This document shows, in pieces, positions 1-9,246 of a DNA stretch of 64,000 nucleotides (positions are counted from its first letter, which is position 1; each line of letters begins with the position of its first letter). A program made the position numbers and the translations under genes. The notes beneath the pieces are model-generated. The model had not been told where the DNA came from. It saw nothing but the letters and a program-made list of their open reading frames with translations, and searched no databases. Origin of the DNA: CAJBVG01 sp943371425. GTDB taxonomy: Bacteria > Bacteroidota > Bacteroidia > Sphingobacteriales > Sphingobacteriaceae. The stretch covers positions 1 to 64,000 of the forward strand of contig CALRUR010000004.1 in NCBI GenBank assembly GCA_943371425.1. Direction: 5' to 3'.

Positions 1-42
1 AGTAGTTAAACAATATTTCTAAATTTTTGTAGTTATTGCATC

Positions 43-639
43 ATGCAAAAAACTTATTTGCTCCTTTTCTTTTTATTGCTTGCTAGTGCATTAAAAGCTC
101 AAGAAACAGAATCTTTGGATGCAATTACGGCCTTTGAAAATAATAGCAAGGTTTATTTGCGTTGGACTATGAAATCAGGAAACACCTGCAACGGCATCAG
201 AATTTATAGATCCTTAGACTCTACGAGTTTTAATACCATCGGGCAAATTAATGGAATTTGTGGAAGTAGTACCGAAAGTATTTCTTATGATTTTACGGAT
301 GAAAACCCCTTGTTAAATGCCATCAATTATTATACTATTGAGTTAGGCAGCTTAGGGTTCTCTAAAATTATTTCTGTGGAAGTATTAGATTTTAAAAGCG
401 GAATATTGGTAAGACCTCAGCCTTCACAAACAGATGTGGAACTCGTTTTTAAGAATGAGTTAAGTGATGTATACTCTATTCAAATTCATAATTTACAAGG
501 CAAGGTTTTACTAGAAAAATCAGGCAATTCCGACCGTTTCAACATAGATCTTAGTTACCACCCCAGTGGTATTTACATCTATAAAATTTATAATAATGAA
601 AAGGGCGACTTAAGTACTGGTAAAATTATAAAGCAATAA
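43..639 (+). CDS. Small secreted protein with T9SS C-terminal sorting domain
   Basis: A 198-residue exported protein. Residues 1-19 form a Sec signal peptide (Lys at position 3, a Leu/Phe-rich core, then LKA before QE). Residues about 22-115 look like a fibronectin III-like beta-sandwich (KVYLRWTMKSG, then an INYYTIELG strand). The last 75-80 residues match the Por/T9SS type A sorting domain: VRPQPSQTDVELVF, then YSIQIHNLQGKVL, then PSGIYIYKI and a basic GKIIKQ end. This points to delivery across the outer membrane by the type IX system, whose core genes lie in the same window, followed by surface attachment or release. The function of the passenger part is unknown. The gene is convergent with the next one, with only four bases between the stops. 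The start is the first ATG in frame before the signal peptide. Confidence 0.8.
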   Translation: MQKTYLLLFFLLLASALKAQETESLDAITAFENNSKVYLRWTMKSGNTCNGIRIYRSLDSTSFNTIGQINGICGSSTESISYDFTDENPLLNAINYYTIELGSLGFSKIISVEVLDFKSGILVRPQPSQTDVELVFKNELSDVYSIQIHNLQGKVLLEKSGNSDRFNIDLSYHPSGIYIYKIYNNEKGDLSTGKIIKQ

Positions 640-643
640 AATT

Positions 644-2041
644 TTATCTTTCCATTAGTTTAAAAAACACTCCATCTTTTTCTAATTCGTAAATTACTTT
701 TTTGCTTAATAAAGTATCTTGCAATTCATCGGGATAATTAAACACATTCGACCATAAAATGTATTTTGTATTATGTAAATGGTAGGATTGAAACCTTGAG
801 GTATCTCCATTTAATTCTAAATATTCTCGAGAATCTAAACTCGGGAAACCAGCAGCCACATTATTAATGGAAATGTGGTTATCCTCCATATAATTAATCA
901 TGTTGGCACGTAATGTATAATAGGGTCTGTGTGCTGGAGTTGCATCCCAACCCATGGCAATTTTACTTGGGTAAATATAGTAAGAGCCAATAATAAAACT
1001 TATAGCAATACTTGTGCTTACTAAATCTTTGTACTTAATAATGTACCTGTGTATCCATTGCAATGCTAGCAATAAGGCAACAATGTAAATGGGTAAATAA
1101 TAGCGATGGCCTACGAGCCCGTCGGCAAATAAGGTGTTGGCAGAATATACAATAAACAAAAAGGCAACTAATAAGGTTAAAAAAATCTGCTTGGCTTCTA
1201 GCTTATCTTTTCTTTTATATTGATAAAGGGCAAAGCCAATACAAAAAAGCCATACCGTAATTCTTCCAAAATCTACAAAACGCCAAGTCATCAAAAATAA
1301 ATTTTTGAAAACTTGTTCGATGCCTACTGTTTGAAAGGAACTTGCCCAAGGAGAATCGTTATGGAATCCTATCCAACCAGTTAATTGATAATGCCTAAAC
1401 AACCAGTAAAAACAAATGGCTACAGCAGGTATAAATAAATGTGTAAATGCTAAGAAATTCTTAAAACTTATTTTCTTAGTTAAATAATATTGATGAGAGA
1501 TAACCGCTAAATAGAAGGCAAAAAGCAGCATCATTCCTCTAAGCGAAATAAAAGACATAGGAATAAGTACGAGCATTACACCAAAGTTTTTTTGTTCTTG
1601 GTAACATATTAAAGCCCAAAGAAAAAAAGCTATTAATACAATGTCGGGAGAGGTTAAACTTGCTTGTGCTCTTAAAGTAGGTTCGAAAAATAAGAGTAGA
1701 CTTATAAATAAAACAGAACCAGTGTTTACATAATTTTTTACCAGTCGAGGTATAGCAAATGCAATTAATAGTAAGAAAGGCAGCATTGCCCAATGGCTTA
1801 CAGCTAAATTTTTACCAAATAATTTCCAACACATGGCAATGTACAAACCGAAAATTGGCGGATGTCCGCTATCTAAATAATTCGGCAACCATAAGCTTTC
1901 AAAATTATGAAGGTAGAAATAATGAGAATGGCGAGAACCAAATTGAACCATGTCGCCAAAAAAAATATTCTCTTGTGAAGTATAGGTTAATAGTATATAC
2001 AGAGCAGATATAATATAACCCGCATACTTATTAGCATTCAT
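644..2041 (-). CDS. Polytopic membrane protein, probable GT-C glycosyltransferase-like
   Basis: A 465-residue integral membrane protein with about ten hydrophobic segments and a soluble C-terminal tail of roughly 90 residues. The first loop after TM1 carries an Asp (Asp30 in FFGDMVQ), followed later by an NYLDSGHPP segment. This layout resembles GT-C fold transferases of the ArnT/PMT and DUF2029 types, which take sugars from polyprenyl phosphates. No single diagnostic motif fixes the substrate, so the call is by overall architecture only. The gene stands alone: convergent with the T9SS cargo gene and divergent from the fasciclin gene. It may act in surface glycan or glycoprotein assembly. Another type of polytopic membrane protein is possible. 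Confidence 0.5.
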   Translation of the reverse strand: MNANKYAGYIISALYILLTYTSQENIFFGDMVQFGSRHSHYFYLHNFESLWLPNYLDSGHPPIFGLYIAMCWKLFGKNLAVSHWAMLPFLLLIAFAIPRLVKNYVNTGSVLFISLLLFFEPTLRAQASLTSPDIVLIAFFLWALICYQEQKNFGVMLVLIPMSFISLRGMMLLFAFYLAVISHQYYLTKKISFKNFLAFTHLFIPAVAICFYWLFRHYQLTGWIGFHNDSPWASSFQTVGIEQVFKNLFLMTWRFVDFGRITVWLFCIGFALYQYKRKDKLEAKQIFLTLLVAFLFIVYSANTLFADGLVGHRYYLPIYIVALLLALQWIHRYIIKYKDLVSTSIAISFIIGSYYIYPSKIAMGWDATPAHRPYYTLRANMINYMEDNHISINNVAAGFPSLDSREYLELNGDTSRFQSYHLHNTKYILWSNVFNYPDELQDTLLSKKVIYELEKDGVFFKLMER

Positions 2042-2143
2042 ATGCTAAAGATATAAATTAATTGAGAGCCTTAAAATGGCAATTTTGCAAAAAAAATATT
2101 TTTTTGAAATCCAAGCTTCATTTTTTCTCGTTAGTGCTATCAA

Positions 2144-2728
2144 ATGAAAATAACGATGAAAACTTTAATCACAAAATTCACATTAGCAGTAGCAGCTATT
2201 GCTTTTGTTTCAACATCTGTATTGGCAGGGCCAAACAAATCAGAAAAAACTAAAATGGTTGGTGGTGCAGCAATGTATCCAAGCAAAGACATTGTAGATA
2301 ATGCAGTAAACTCTAAAGATCACACTACTTTGGTAGCAGCTGTTAAAGCAGCAGGCCTAGTAGAAACATTAAAATCTGCAGGACCTTTTACAGTATTTGC
2401 TCCAACAAATGATGCATTTGCAAAATTACCAGCAGGAACAGTAGAAACTTTGTTGAAGCCAGAAAACAAAGGAACGCTTACAAAAGTATTAACCTACCAT
2501 GTAGTTGCAGGCAGAATGGATGCAGCAGATTTATCGAAAGCGATAAAAGCTGGTAAAGGAAAAGCAATTCTGAAAACAGTTTCAGGTGGCACTTTGGTAG
2601 CGAGTATGAAAGGGAAAAACATTATTGTAACAGACGAAAACGGTGGAATGGCAACTGTCACCATCGCGGATGTTTACCAAAAAAATGGTGTTATTCACGT
2701 AATCAACTCGGTAGCACTTCCTAAATAA
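2144..2728 (+). CDS. Secreted fasciclin (FAS1) domain protein
   Basis: A 194-residue protein with a signal peptide (KTLITKFTLAVAAIAFVSTSVLA, cleavage before GPNKSEK) and one FAS1 domain covering most of the rest. The domain landmarks are visible: DIVDNAVNSKDHTTLVAAVKAAGL, then GPFTVFAPTNDAFAKLP (the H1 box), then LTYHVVAGRM (the YH motif), and a GVIHVINSVALPK end (the H2 box). FAS1 domains mediate adhesion or small-ligand binding; single-domain bacterial forms are periplasmic or extracellular. The start could be the ATG at 2144 or the ATG at 2159, which gives the more usual MKTLITK start. Its TAA stop is the first unit of the octad repeat that follows. Confidence 0.85.
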   Translation: MKITMKTLITKFTLAVAAIAFVSTSVLAGPNKSEKTKMVGGAAMYPSKDIVDNAVNSKDHTTLVAAVKAAGLVETLKSAGPFTVFAPTNDAFAKLPAGTVETLLKPENKGTLTKVLTYHVVAGRMDAADLSKAIKAGKGKAILKTVSGGTLVASMKGKNIIVTDENGGMATVTIADVYQKNGVIHVINSVALPK

Positions 2729-2808
2729 TGTGCAAATTAGAAAATGTGCAAATGCGTAAATGGGGGCCACTCATTTACGCATTTGCACATTTACGCATTT
2801 GCACATTT
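2726..2808. repeat. Period-8 inverted repeat array between convergent genes
   Basis: AAATG-like words recur every 8 bases at 2726, 2734, 2742, 2750 and 2758, and CATTT words every 8 bases at 2772, 2780, 2788, 2796 and 2804. Positions 2742-2762 and 2772-2792 are perfect 21-base inverted arms around a nine-base loop, able to form a strong hairpin in both directions. The fasciclin stop (TAA, 2726-2728) and the cyclase stop (complement of 2791-2793) both lie inside the array, and the last five cyclase codons (KCANA) are made of it. A bidirectional transcription terminator is the simplest role. Confidence 0.75.
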
Positions 2809-3540
2809 AAAAAGAAGGGGTTTGCTTGGGCTGGCGTCGGTTTTTAGGGAGGCAATTTGCAAGTTTAAAAAATAGTTGCCGTCCGCAATAGAATCGGGAA
2901 CATAAATTAATTCGGTAATGGTCATGTCTGTTCGCATACCTTGTTCGAAATTCCAAAATGCTTTATGAGCTGCCAAAGCACCTTCGTCTTCTTCTCTATC
3001 AACAGAAGGTAAGTCTAAGAGCAAATGTTTATAGCCCATCTCTCTAATTTTTTTACAAAAATCGGCACTCAAATAAGTAGGGTTTGTGCCCGAATAATTT
3101 TTTGTTAGTTTTTCTGGAGTATTAGGAGTTGTTCTAATAATAAGGGCTTCGCAATCTTTTATTTTAATTAAAGAATTTAGCTCATCTACTTCTACAATAA
3201 AATCATTTTGATGTTCAGTTGAATTCACTGTGTGTAGCTGGGCAAAAAAGAAAAACTCTTTCAAACAATCATCAATACAAATTCTTTCGGCACTTATATG
3301 CCCAACACATTCTGTATGTGTGCCATTGCCATGTGCGTTTATATATAAGTTTTCGCAATTGGCCGAACCGCCTTCTTTTACAGAGCCTACAAAGCTTCCT
3401 ACTCTTATGGGTTCGAATTTGGCGGGCTCTATATAAAATGCATTTACACCCTTGCCAGGTTCAATAGCAATTGATAAGTCGATGCCTTTTCTTAAATCAA
3501 TACTAATTTCTTTTTCATTAAAAGTGGTATGAATAATCAT
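2791..3540 (-). CDS. Cyclase / kynurenine formamidase-like metal hydrolase
   Basis: A 249-residue cytosolic protein of the cyclase family (PF04199 type), a metal-dependent hydrolase fold that includes KynB. The signature motif is seen at residues 70-81 as HGNGTHTECVGH, corresponding to the family HxGTHxDxPxH; the usual Asp is Glu here. Other landmarks are FSEARLY-free but typical: LSIAIEPG near the start, ALIIRTTP in the middle and HLLLDLPSVDR before the C-terminal third. The substrate cannot be named: close family members act on kynurenine formamide, isatin or other amides. The start codon overlaps the hemW stop by four bases, so the two are translationally linked. The final codons derive from the octad repeat, so the extreme C-terminus is probably not conserved. 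Confidence 0.8.
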   Translation of the reverse strand: MIIHTTFNEKEISIDLRKGIDLSIAIEPGKGVNAFYIEPAKFEPIRVGSFVGSVKEGGSANCENLYINAHGNGTHTECVGHISAERICIDDCLKEFFFFAQLHTVNSTEHQNDFIVEVDELNSLIKIKDCEALIIRTTPNTPEKLTKNYSGTNPTYLSADFCKKIREMGYKHLLLDLPSVDREEDEGALAAHKAFWNFEQGMRTDMTITELIYVPDSIADGNYFLNLQIASLKTDASPSKPLLFKCANA

Positions 3541-4679
3541 TTTTCAAAATTTTCTAGTGTAAATAATTCCGACGCAATTTTATCTGCCATAAGTTTGCCT
3601 TCCTTGGTGGTTTTGTAAAATCCGTTTTCAAAAATCACCCATTTTTTAGAAATAAATTCTTGTACATTTTCCGCAAACTCTGCTAATACAGACGAACCAA
3701 ATTCATTTTCAATGTATTTAATATTTACTCCTTTAGAAGTTCTAAAACTAAGCATTAAATACTCATTAAATCGATCGTTAAGTTTTAATTGTTCTATTTG
3801 AGTTGGAAGAACATCTGTATAAATATCATTTAAATATTTTTGGTTATTGGCAACATTCCACTCTCTACTGGTTTTGTTAAACGAATGTGCCGAAGGCCCA
3901 ATTCCCAAGTATTTAGATCCTTCCCAATAAGAAGAGTTGTGTTTAGAATAATAACCTGGTTTTGCAAAATTAGATATTTCATAATGCTCAAAACCATTGC
4001 TACCTAACTCTTCCATAAGTATTTCAAACTGGGAGGCAGCTTGTTCTTCGTCCATTGGTTTTTGTTTTTTCTTCTCCACCCAATTTCCTAAGGCTGTACC
4101 TTTTTCAACAGTTAGAGCATAAGATGAAATATGAGGAACTCCTAATTCTAATGTCTGATGTATGTTGTCTAACCATTCTCTGTCGGTTAAACTGGGTGTG
4201 CCATAAATTAAATCGATACTGATGTTTTCTATGCCAATATCTTGTGCTCGCTTAATGGAAGTTAAGGCTTCGTCTTTGTGATGCGCGCGATTCATCCATT
4301 CTAAATCTCTATTTATAAACGACTGCACTCCAATGCTCAATCTGTTTATACCAATTTGATGTAAGGCCGATAGGTGCTCTTTGCTTAAATCGTCGGGGTT
4401 CGCCTCTAAGGTAATTTCTGGTGCTGCACTAAGTTGGAAACGATCGTATATACTCTGTAAAATCTTTTCAATGTCGCGTGCAGGAATTATAGAAGGAGTT
4501 CCACCGCCGAAATAGATGGTTTTAACTTCTTCATCCCCTAAATAATATTTACGCATTTCTATCTCACGTACTAAAGCTTCCATCATTTCGTCTTTATACT
4601 TTAAAGAAGTACTGAAATGGAAATCGCAATAATGACATGCTTGTTTGCAAAAAGGAATATGTATATAAATACCAGCCAT
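3537..4679 (-). CDS. hemW: HemW-like radical SAM protein (heme chaperone)
   Basis: A radical SAM protein of 380 residues when started at the ATG at 4679 (MAGIYIHIPFC); an upstream in-frame ATG at 4703 would add eight residues. The 4Fe-4S ligands are Cys11, Cys15 and Cys18 in PFCKQACHYCDF, where the fourth aromatic residue before Cys is typical of HemW and CPO-like enzymes. FGGGTPS and EANPDD follow in the order expected, then the HemW C-terminal domain (EYLMLSFRTSKGVN). HemW is thought to deliver heme rather than oxidise coproporphyrinogen. HemD lies 3 kb away, which fits a tetrapyrrole link. It is divergent from the barrel gene with 38 bases between starts and is followed by the overlapping cyclase gene. 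Confidence 0.88.
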   Translation of the reverse strand: MAGIYIHIPFCKQACHYCDFHFSTSLKYKDEMMEALVREIEMRKYYLGDEEVKTIYFGGGTPSIIPARDIEKILQSIYDRFQLSAAPEITLEANPDDLSKEHLSALHQIGINRLSIGVQSFINRDLEWMNRAHHKDEALTSIKRAQDIGIENISIDLIYGTPSLTDREWLDNIHQTLELGVPHISSYALTVEKGTALGNWVEKKKQKPMDEEQAASQFEILMEELGSNGFEHYEISNFAKPGYYSKHNSSYWEGSKYLGIGPSAHSFNKTSREWNVANNQKYLNDIYTDVLPTQIEQLKLNDRFNEYLMLSFRTSKGVNIKYIENEFGSSVLAEFAENVQEFISKKWVIFENGFYKTTKEGKLMADKIASELFTLENFEK

Positions 4680-4717
4680 GTCACGAATTTCAACAAATTT
4701 CAATTAATTTAGCCCTA

Positions 4718-6439
4718 ATGAAGAGCCCTTTTTTCATCCTATTGTTTATTCTGCTGTCTGTAAGCTCTTTAATTGCTCAAGACAATATGTATATCTTGAG
4801 TATACAACCTACTTTGCCAAGTACTATTAAATCGGTTAAAACAGAATTTAAAGATACTGTTAAACTAAACAACGAAGTGTTATATTTTGAAAACAAACTG
4901 CGGGCTGCAGGTTATATAAATTTCAAAAAACTGCAAGATACTACCGTAGCAAATGCACGCAAGTTGTATTATAATTATGGTGATGTTTGGATTTGGGGAG
5001 AGGTGAAATTAGGGGAGAATTTAGCAGATTTACTTCCGAAATCTGAATTGAAAAACAGTATTAAAACAGATCGAATAATACGAGTAGATTTACTTACAGA
5101 GGCTATAGAGCAAATGCTCAGTTATGCAGAAGAACATGGATATCCATTCGCAGAAATTAAATTTGACAGTATACAAATTAGTAACAACAAAGTAAATGCT
5201 CAACTCAATTTAACTCTTAATCCATTAATAAAATTTGATACCTTAACGATCATCGATAAAAATATAATTAAACCTTCTTTTTTAAGTTCGTACCTAGGCA
5301 TTAAATACGGCGAGGTATATAATGAAAAAAAAATACAAGCCATACAAAATAGAATAGACGAACTCGGATTTATACGATTAAAATACCCACCAAAGGTATA
5401 TTTTGCTAATAATACAGCAAATGTGGTGTTAAATCCTGAAAAAAGAAATGCCAATAAATTCGATGGATTAATTGGTGTACAACCAAACGCCAATAATCAA
5501 AAAACGGCAATAGTTGGGCAAGCACAATTGTATTTGGTAAATGTATTAGGCCGCGGCGAAAAAGCTTCTGTTGATTTCAAAAGCCAAGCGAATGAAACGC
5601 GCGATTTAAAAATTATGATGAATTATCCATTTGTTTTTTCAACATCATTTGGGTTAACTGCTAACCTCGACATTCGTAGACAAGATACAAGCTTTTCTAA
5701 TTTAGGCAGGGCCATTGCAATTCAATATTTATTAAAAGGGAATAATCAACTTAGTTTAGTGTACAGGGTAAATGAAAGTAATTTATTGTCGGTAAAAAAA
5801 TACGCAAACACCAATGTGCTTCCGGAAAATTTAGACGTCAATAAAAGATCATACGGAATTACCACATTGTTTGAGGAGTTAGATTACAGAATTAACCCCA
5901 AAAAGGGATATAGCATTACAAATGCAGTCTTGTTTGGCACTCGAAAAATTACAAAAAATGCTGGCATTGTAGATACTTTATATGATGGATTACAATTAAG
6001 TAGCACACAAGTACAGTTATTACTTGGTGTTAAAAAGTATTTTAATATAACAGGTAAACATGTTGTACTATTGTCTTATAAAACAGAATGGATAGAGAGT
6101 GATAAATTGTTTAATAACGAGTTGTTGAGAATAGGAGGGATTAATGATTTACGTGGATTTGATGAAGAAAGTATTTTTACCTCTTATTATTGGATTACTA
6201 CTTTTGAGTACCGTTTTTTATTGGATCGGAACTCGTTTTTTAGATTGTTTTTCGACCAAGCATACTATGTAAACAAGGTGTTAAATGCCGAAGATTACCC
6301 GTATGGAATAGGCGCAGGCGTGCAAATACAAACAGTTGCAGGCATGTTGCAATTAAATTACGCATTAGGTTCGCAAGCCAATTCCGGTATAAATTTTCAA
6401 ACAGGAAAGATTCATTTTGGAATCATCAATTATTTTTAA
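4718..6439 (+). CDS. BamA/TamA-family outer-membrane beta-barrel protein
   Basis: A 573-residue protein started at the ATG at 4718, giving a clean signal peptide (MKSPFFILLFILLSVSSLIA, then QDNMY). The longer frame back to 4637 would run into hemW and is rejected. The N-terminal 250 residues contain POTRA-like segments (NKIDELGFIRLKYPPKV-type strands), followed by a C-terminal barrel with a Bam-type RGFDEE motif (INDLRGFDEESIFTSYYW) and a final aromatic strand ending NYF. This is the domain order of BamA/TamA/FhaC proteins, which insert or translocate proteins at the outer membrane. It is probably an accessory paralogue rather than the essential BamA, since POTRA content is low. The next gene follows after eleven bases, so they are likely cotranscribed. 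Confidence 0.75.
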   Translation: MKSPFFILLFILLSVSSLIAQDNMYILSIQPTLPSTIKSVKTEFKDTVKLNNEVLYFENKLRAAGYINFKKLQDTTVANARKLYYNYGDVWIWGEVKLGENLADLLPKSELKNSIKTDRIIRVDLLTEAIEQMLSYAEEHGYPFAEIKFDSIQISNNKVNAQLNLTLNPLIKFDTLTIIDKNIIKPSFLSSYLGIKYGEVYNEKKIQAIQNRIDELGFIRLKYPPKVYFANNTANVVLNPEKRNANKFDGLIGVQPNANNQKTAIVGQAQLYLVNVLGRGEKASVDFKSQANETRDLKIMMNYPFVFSTSFGLTANLDIRRQDTSFSNLGRAIAIQYLLKGNNQLSLVYRVNESNLLSVKKYANTNVLPENLDVNKRSYGITTLFEELDYRINPKKGYSITNAVLFGTRKITKNAGIVDTLYDGLQLSSTQVQLLLGVKKYFNITGKHVVLLSYKTEWIESDKLFNNELLRIGGINDLRGFDEESIFTSYYWITTFEYRFLLDRNSFFRLFFDQAYYVNKVLNAEDYPYGIGAGVQIQTVAGMLQLNYALGSQANSGINFQTGKIHFGIINYF

Positions 6440-6450
6440 ACTTTTGCAAA

Positions 6451-7392
6451 ATGAATAACGCAAGACTTTTTCTAGTATTTATTTTTTTTAATTTAATAAC
6501 GTTTTGTGCGCATGCTCAAGTTACTAATAATGGAATTGATACATCCAATTATATCAACCTAAATTATTTTGAACCTGTTGATACAGATAATAGATATTAT
6601 GTGCTAATAGATTCAAGTATACTTACTCCCAGTGATACGTTTAAAAAAATTGTGCTTAATAAATATTTGGGAAATACTTTTAATTACGCAGATAGCACCA
6701 TTAAATTAGACACACGGAAATATGTAAATAGAAATGCCATTAAATTGCGCAAAAGCCCAGACCAATGGATTGTATATGTATTTTTAGTGATTGTATTACT
6801 GTATGTGTTAATAAAAAATATTTATAATAAAACCTTGTCGATTGTATTTCAAGCATATTGGAACGACAGGGCAATTAGCCAATTTACACGCGACGATAAT
6901 TTTTTCAAATTACGAAACACACTTTTATATTTTGTATTATTTGCAATGGTATATGGCTTGCTTATTAAGTACATGCTAAATAATTTCGGTGTAGAAATAA
7001 AAACAAAAGATTCCGACGAATATTTATTTATAACAGCTGCAGCGGTTTTGTTTTATATCGCAAAATTTATTTTAATGAAATTTGCGGGTTATGTATTTTC
7101 TATCCAAAAATTAATGTCGGGTTACTTATCAATAATTTCTATCTCAAATTTTATTTATTCAATATTTATCATTCCCTTTTTAATTTTGTATTACTATGTA
7201 CCTAGTGAATATGAGGGTTTGGTGTTTTATTTAATATTGATTTTATTTTGTTTTAACACCATATATAAGTATTTGCGTACAGGATCGTTTATATTAAATA
7301 ATTTTCAGTTTCCGAAGTTTTATTTATTTCTCTATCTTTGCAGCCTTGAAATAATGCCATTATTAATTATCTACAAAGTGTTTCTAGCATAA
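6451..7392 (+). CDS. DUF4271 membrane protein
   Basis: A 313-residue protein with a signal peptide (MNNARLFLVFIFFNLITFCAHAQ), a periplasmic stretch of about 85 residues and then six to seven hydrophobic helices, first near PDQWIVYVFLVIVLLYVLIKN and last near YLFLYLCSLEIMPLLIIYKVFL. This matches the Bacteroidota DUF4271 family, which is typically found immediately upstream of uroporphyrinogen III synthase, as it is here. Its function is not known; the consistent neighbour suggests a membrane role linked to tetrapyrrole or envelope metabolism, which is inference only. The barrel gene ends eleven bases upstream. Confidence 0.7.
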   Translation: MNNARLFLVFIFFNLITFCAHAQVTNNGIDTSNYINLNYFEPVDTDNRYYVLIDSSILTPSDTFKKIVLNKYLGNTFNYADSTIKLDTRKYVNRNAIKLRKSPDQWIVYVFLVIVLLYVLIKNIYNKTLSIVFQAYWNDRAISQFTRDDNFFKLRNTLLYFVLFAMVYGLLIKYMLNNFGVEIKTKDSDEYLFITAAAVLFYIAKFILMKFAGYVFSIQKLMSGYLSIISISNFIYSIFIIPFLILYYYVPSEYEGLVFYLILILFCFNTIYKYLRTGSFILNNFQFPKFYLFLYLCSLEIMPLLIIYKVFLA

Positions 7393-7422
7393 TTATTGCT
7401 TGGAGAGTATAACAAGAGAAGT

Positions 7423-8178
7423 ATGGATAAGAAATTGAAAGTAAAAAGCATTTTGGTAACACAGCCAAAACCGGAATCAGATAAGTCGCCATTCTTTGAA
7501 TTAGCCAAGAGATATAATTTAAAGATAGATTTTAGGCCATTTATACACGTAGAGGGCATTCCAGCGAAAGAATTCAGAAAAGAGAAATTAAACCCTTCGG
7601 ACTTTACAGCGGTAATTTTTACAAGTAGAAATTCAATAGATCATTATTTTAGAGTGTGTGAAGAGTTAAGAATAGAGGTTTCGTCTGAAATGAAATATTA
7701 CTGCATTACAGAGGCTGTAGCATTATATATGCAGAAATATGTCCAGTATCGTAAACGAAAAGTCTTCATTGGTAAACAAACTACAGCAGACCTAATCGAA
7801 TTATTAAAAAAACACAAAGACGAAAAATATTTTTATCCATGTACTGATGTTCATACAGATGAAATACCTGTATTTATGAGAAGTAGTGGTTTTAACTTCT
7901 CAGAAGCCGTAATTTACAGAACTGTTTGCAGTGATTTGTCCGATTTAGCAGAAGTTAACTACGATATGATCGCCTTTTTCAGTCCTTCGGGCATAAAATC
8001 TTTATTTAAAAATTTCCCAGATTTCAAACAAAATAACACTAGGATTGCCACTTTTGGGCCAACTACCGCTCGTGCGGTAATAGATGCGGGCTTAAATATA
8101 GATGTGCAAGCACCTAGTCCTCAGGCACCTTCCATGACAATGGCCATTGAGGAGTATGTAAAAACCGCAAATAAATAA
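7423..8178 (+). CDS. hemD: Uroporphyrinogen-III synthase
   Basis: A 251-residue HemD-family protein that closes hydroxymethylbilane to uroporphyrinogen III with inversion of ring D. The family is poorly conserved, but the usual anchors are visible: SILVTQPKPESD at the N-terminus, AVIFTSRNSIDHYF (the TS-N motif), then YFYPCTDVHTDEIP in the middle and AFFSPSGIKSLF with TFGPTTARAVIDAGL near the end. The ATG at 7423 (MDKKLKVK) is preferred over the TTG 27 bases upstream. The gene follows DUF4271 with a 30-base gap and is probably cotranscribed with it. No other heme-pathway enzyme apart from HemW is in the window. Confidence 0.85.
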   Translation: MDKKLKVKSILVTQPKPESDKSPFFELAKRYNLKIDFRPFIHVEGIPAKEFRKEKLNPSDFTAVIFTSRNSIDHYFRVCEELRIEVSSEMKYYCITEAVALYMQKYVQYRKRKVFIGKQTTADLIELLKKHKDEKYFYPCTDVHTDEIPVFMRSSGFNFSEAVIYRTVCSDLSDLAEVNYDMIAFFSPSGIKSLFKNFPDFKQNNTRIATFGPTTARAVIDAGLNIDVQAPSPQAPSMTMAIEEYVKTANK

Positions 8179-8249
8179 GAAAGTATTCTTTGGTATCAAA
8201 TTTGTTGCAAAAGCATTTCTAACTAAAAATTGAGGAAATGAGTACAAAA

Positions 8250-8280
8250 TTTGCATATAGATAATATTATGCTAATTTTG
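8250..8280 (+). promoter_or_regulatory. Bacteroidota-type promoter of the porP/sprF-like gene
   Basis: TTTG at 8250-8253 and TAATTTTG at 8273-8280, separated by 19 bases, are an exact fit to the Bacteroidota sigma-ABfr consensus (TTTG, then TAnnTTTG). The start codon lies 36 bases downstream of the -7 box. Confidence 0.7.
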
Positions 8281-8316
8281 GAATCCTTGGTTTTACGGTT
8301 GTTATTTTAGGAATAA

Positions 8317-9246
8317 ATGAAGAACAAATCTAGATTGCTACTAATAGCATTACTATTAGTAGGTTTTAAAACATTTGCACAGCAAGATCCGCAGTATTCT
8401 CACTATATGTTTAATGGGTTTGTATTTAACCCTGCATTGGCTGGAAGTAAAGAGTCGTTGAGCGCTTTAGGATTGTTCCGTACACAATATGTAGGTGTTG
8501 ATGGTGGACCGCAAACACAAACAATAAGTGCACACATGCCTTTACCTAGTATTACTAGTGGTGTAGGTTTACATATTATTAATGATCAAATTGGTACCAA
8601 TTCAAGTTTAAGCTTCATGGCATCTTATGCTTATAAATACCAATTGGCAAATGGAACTTTATCTGGGGGGGTGGGTTTAGGCTTTATTCAAAGAATTTTA
8701 GATGGAACGAAGGCGGTAACAGGTGTGCCGGGCGATCCAGTAGTACCAGCAGGTAAGCTTACTGCAATGAAATTAGATATTAACGCGGGTGCTTTCTATA
8801 ATACAGAATTATATTATGTAGGATTATCTGCAACACATTTAACAAGGCCAAACATGGGTTTTGATGGTGTTGCGGCAAGTGAATATAGAAACGTAATACA
8901 TACAAACTTGGTTGCTGGATATAATTGGAACATTTCTCCAACATTAGACGTAAAACCATCTGTGTTATTAAAATATTCGAAAGCAGTTTCTTTTGATGTA
9001 AATGCAATGGCATTTATCAATCAAAGATTTTGGGGAGGCTTATCGTATCGTTTAAATGAGTCGTTAATTGGTATTGTTGGACTAAATATTACTCCAGCGA
9101 TTAAATTTAGCTATGCTTATGACTATACGTTGAACAATTTAAATGTAGCTAGTTCAGGTTCACACGAAGTTATTTTAGGTTATGATGTAATCATCAAAAA
9201 GAAAATAAAAACAGATGTTATAATAAAAACACCTCGTTTCTTATAG
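8317..9246 (+). CDS. PorP/SprF-family T9SS outer-membrane protein
   Basis: A 309-residue outer-membrane protein: signal peptide MKNKSRLLLIALLLVGFKTFAQ, then the family hallmark QDPQYSHYMFNGFVFNPALAGS, and amphipathic strands to a YDVIIKKKIKTD end. PorP/SprF proteins are barrels that, in Flavobacterium, are needed for secretion or attachment of cognate large adhesins such as SprB, and one copy commonly sits directly before gldK. Here it also lies 200 bases upstream of gldK. A hairpin starting in the stop codon and a separate gldK promoter suggest that the two are at least partly uncoupled. Whether it is the core PorP or a substrate-specific SprF paralogue cannot be told. Confidence 0.88.
   Translation: MKNKSRLLLIALLLVGFKTFAQQDPQYSHYMFNGFVFNPALAGSKESLSALGLFRTQYVGVDGGPQTQTISAHMPLPSITSGVGLHIINDQIGTNSSLSFMASYAYKYQLANGTLSGGVGLGFIQRILDGTKAVTGVPGDPVVPAGKLTAMKLDINAGAFYNTELYYVGLSATHLTRPNMGFDGVAASEYRNVIHTNLVAGYNWNISPTLDVKPSVLLKYSKAVSFDVNAMAFINQRFWGGLSYRLNESLIGIVGLNITPAIKFSYAYDYTLNNLNVASSGSHEVILGYDVIIKKKIKTDVIIKTPRFL

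Noticed and set aside
2726..2808. CRISPR array or minisatellite in the short-period intergenic repeats
   Set aside because: Periods of 7 or 8 bases with no spacers, no cas genes and no long identical repeat; the design does not match CRISPR.
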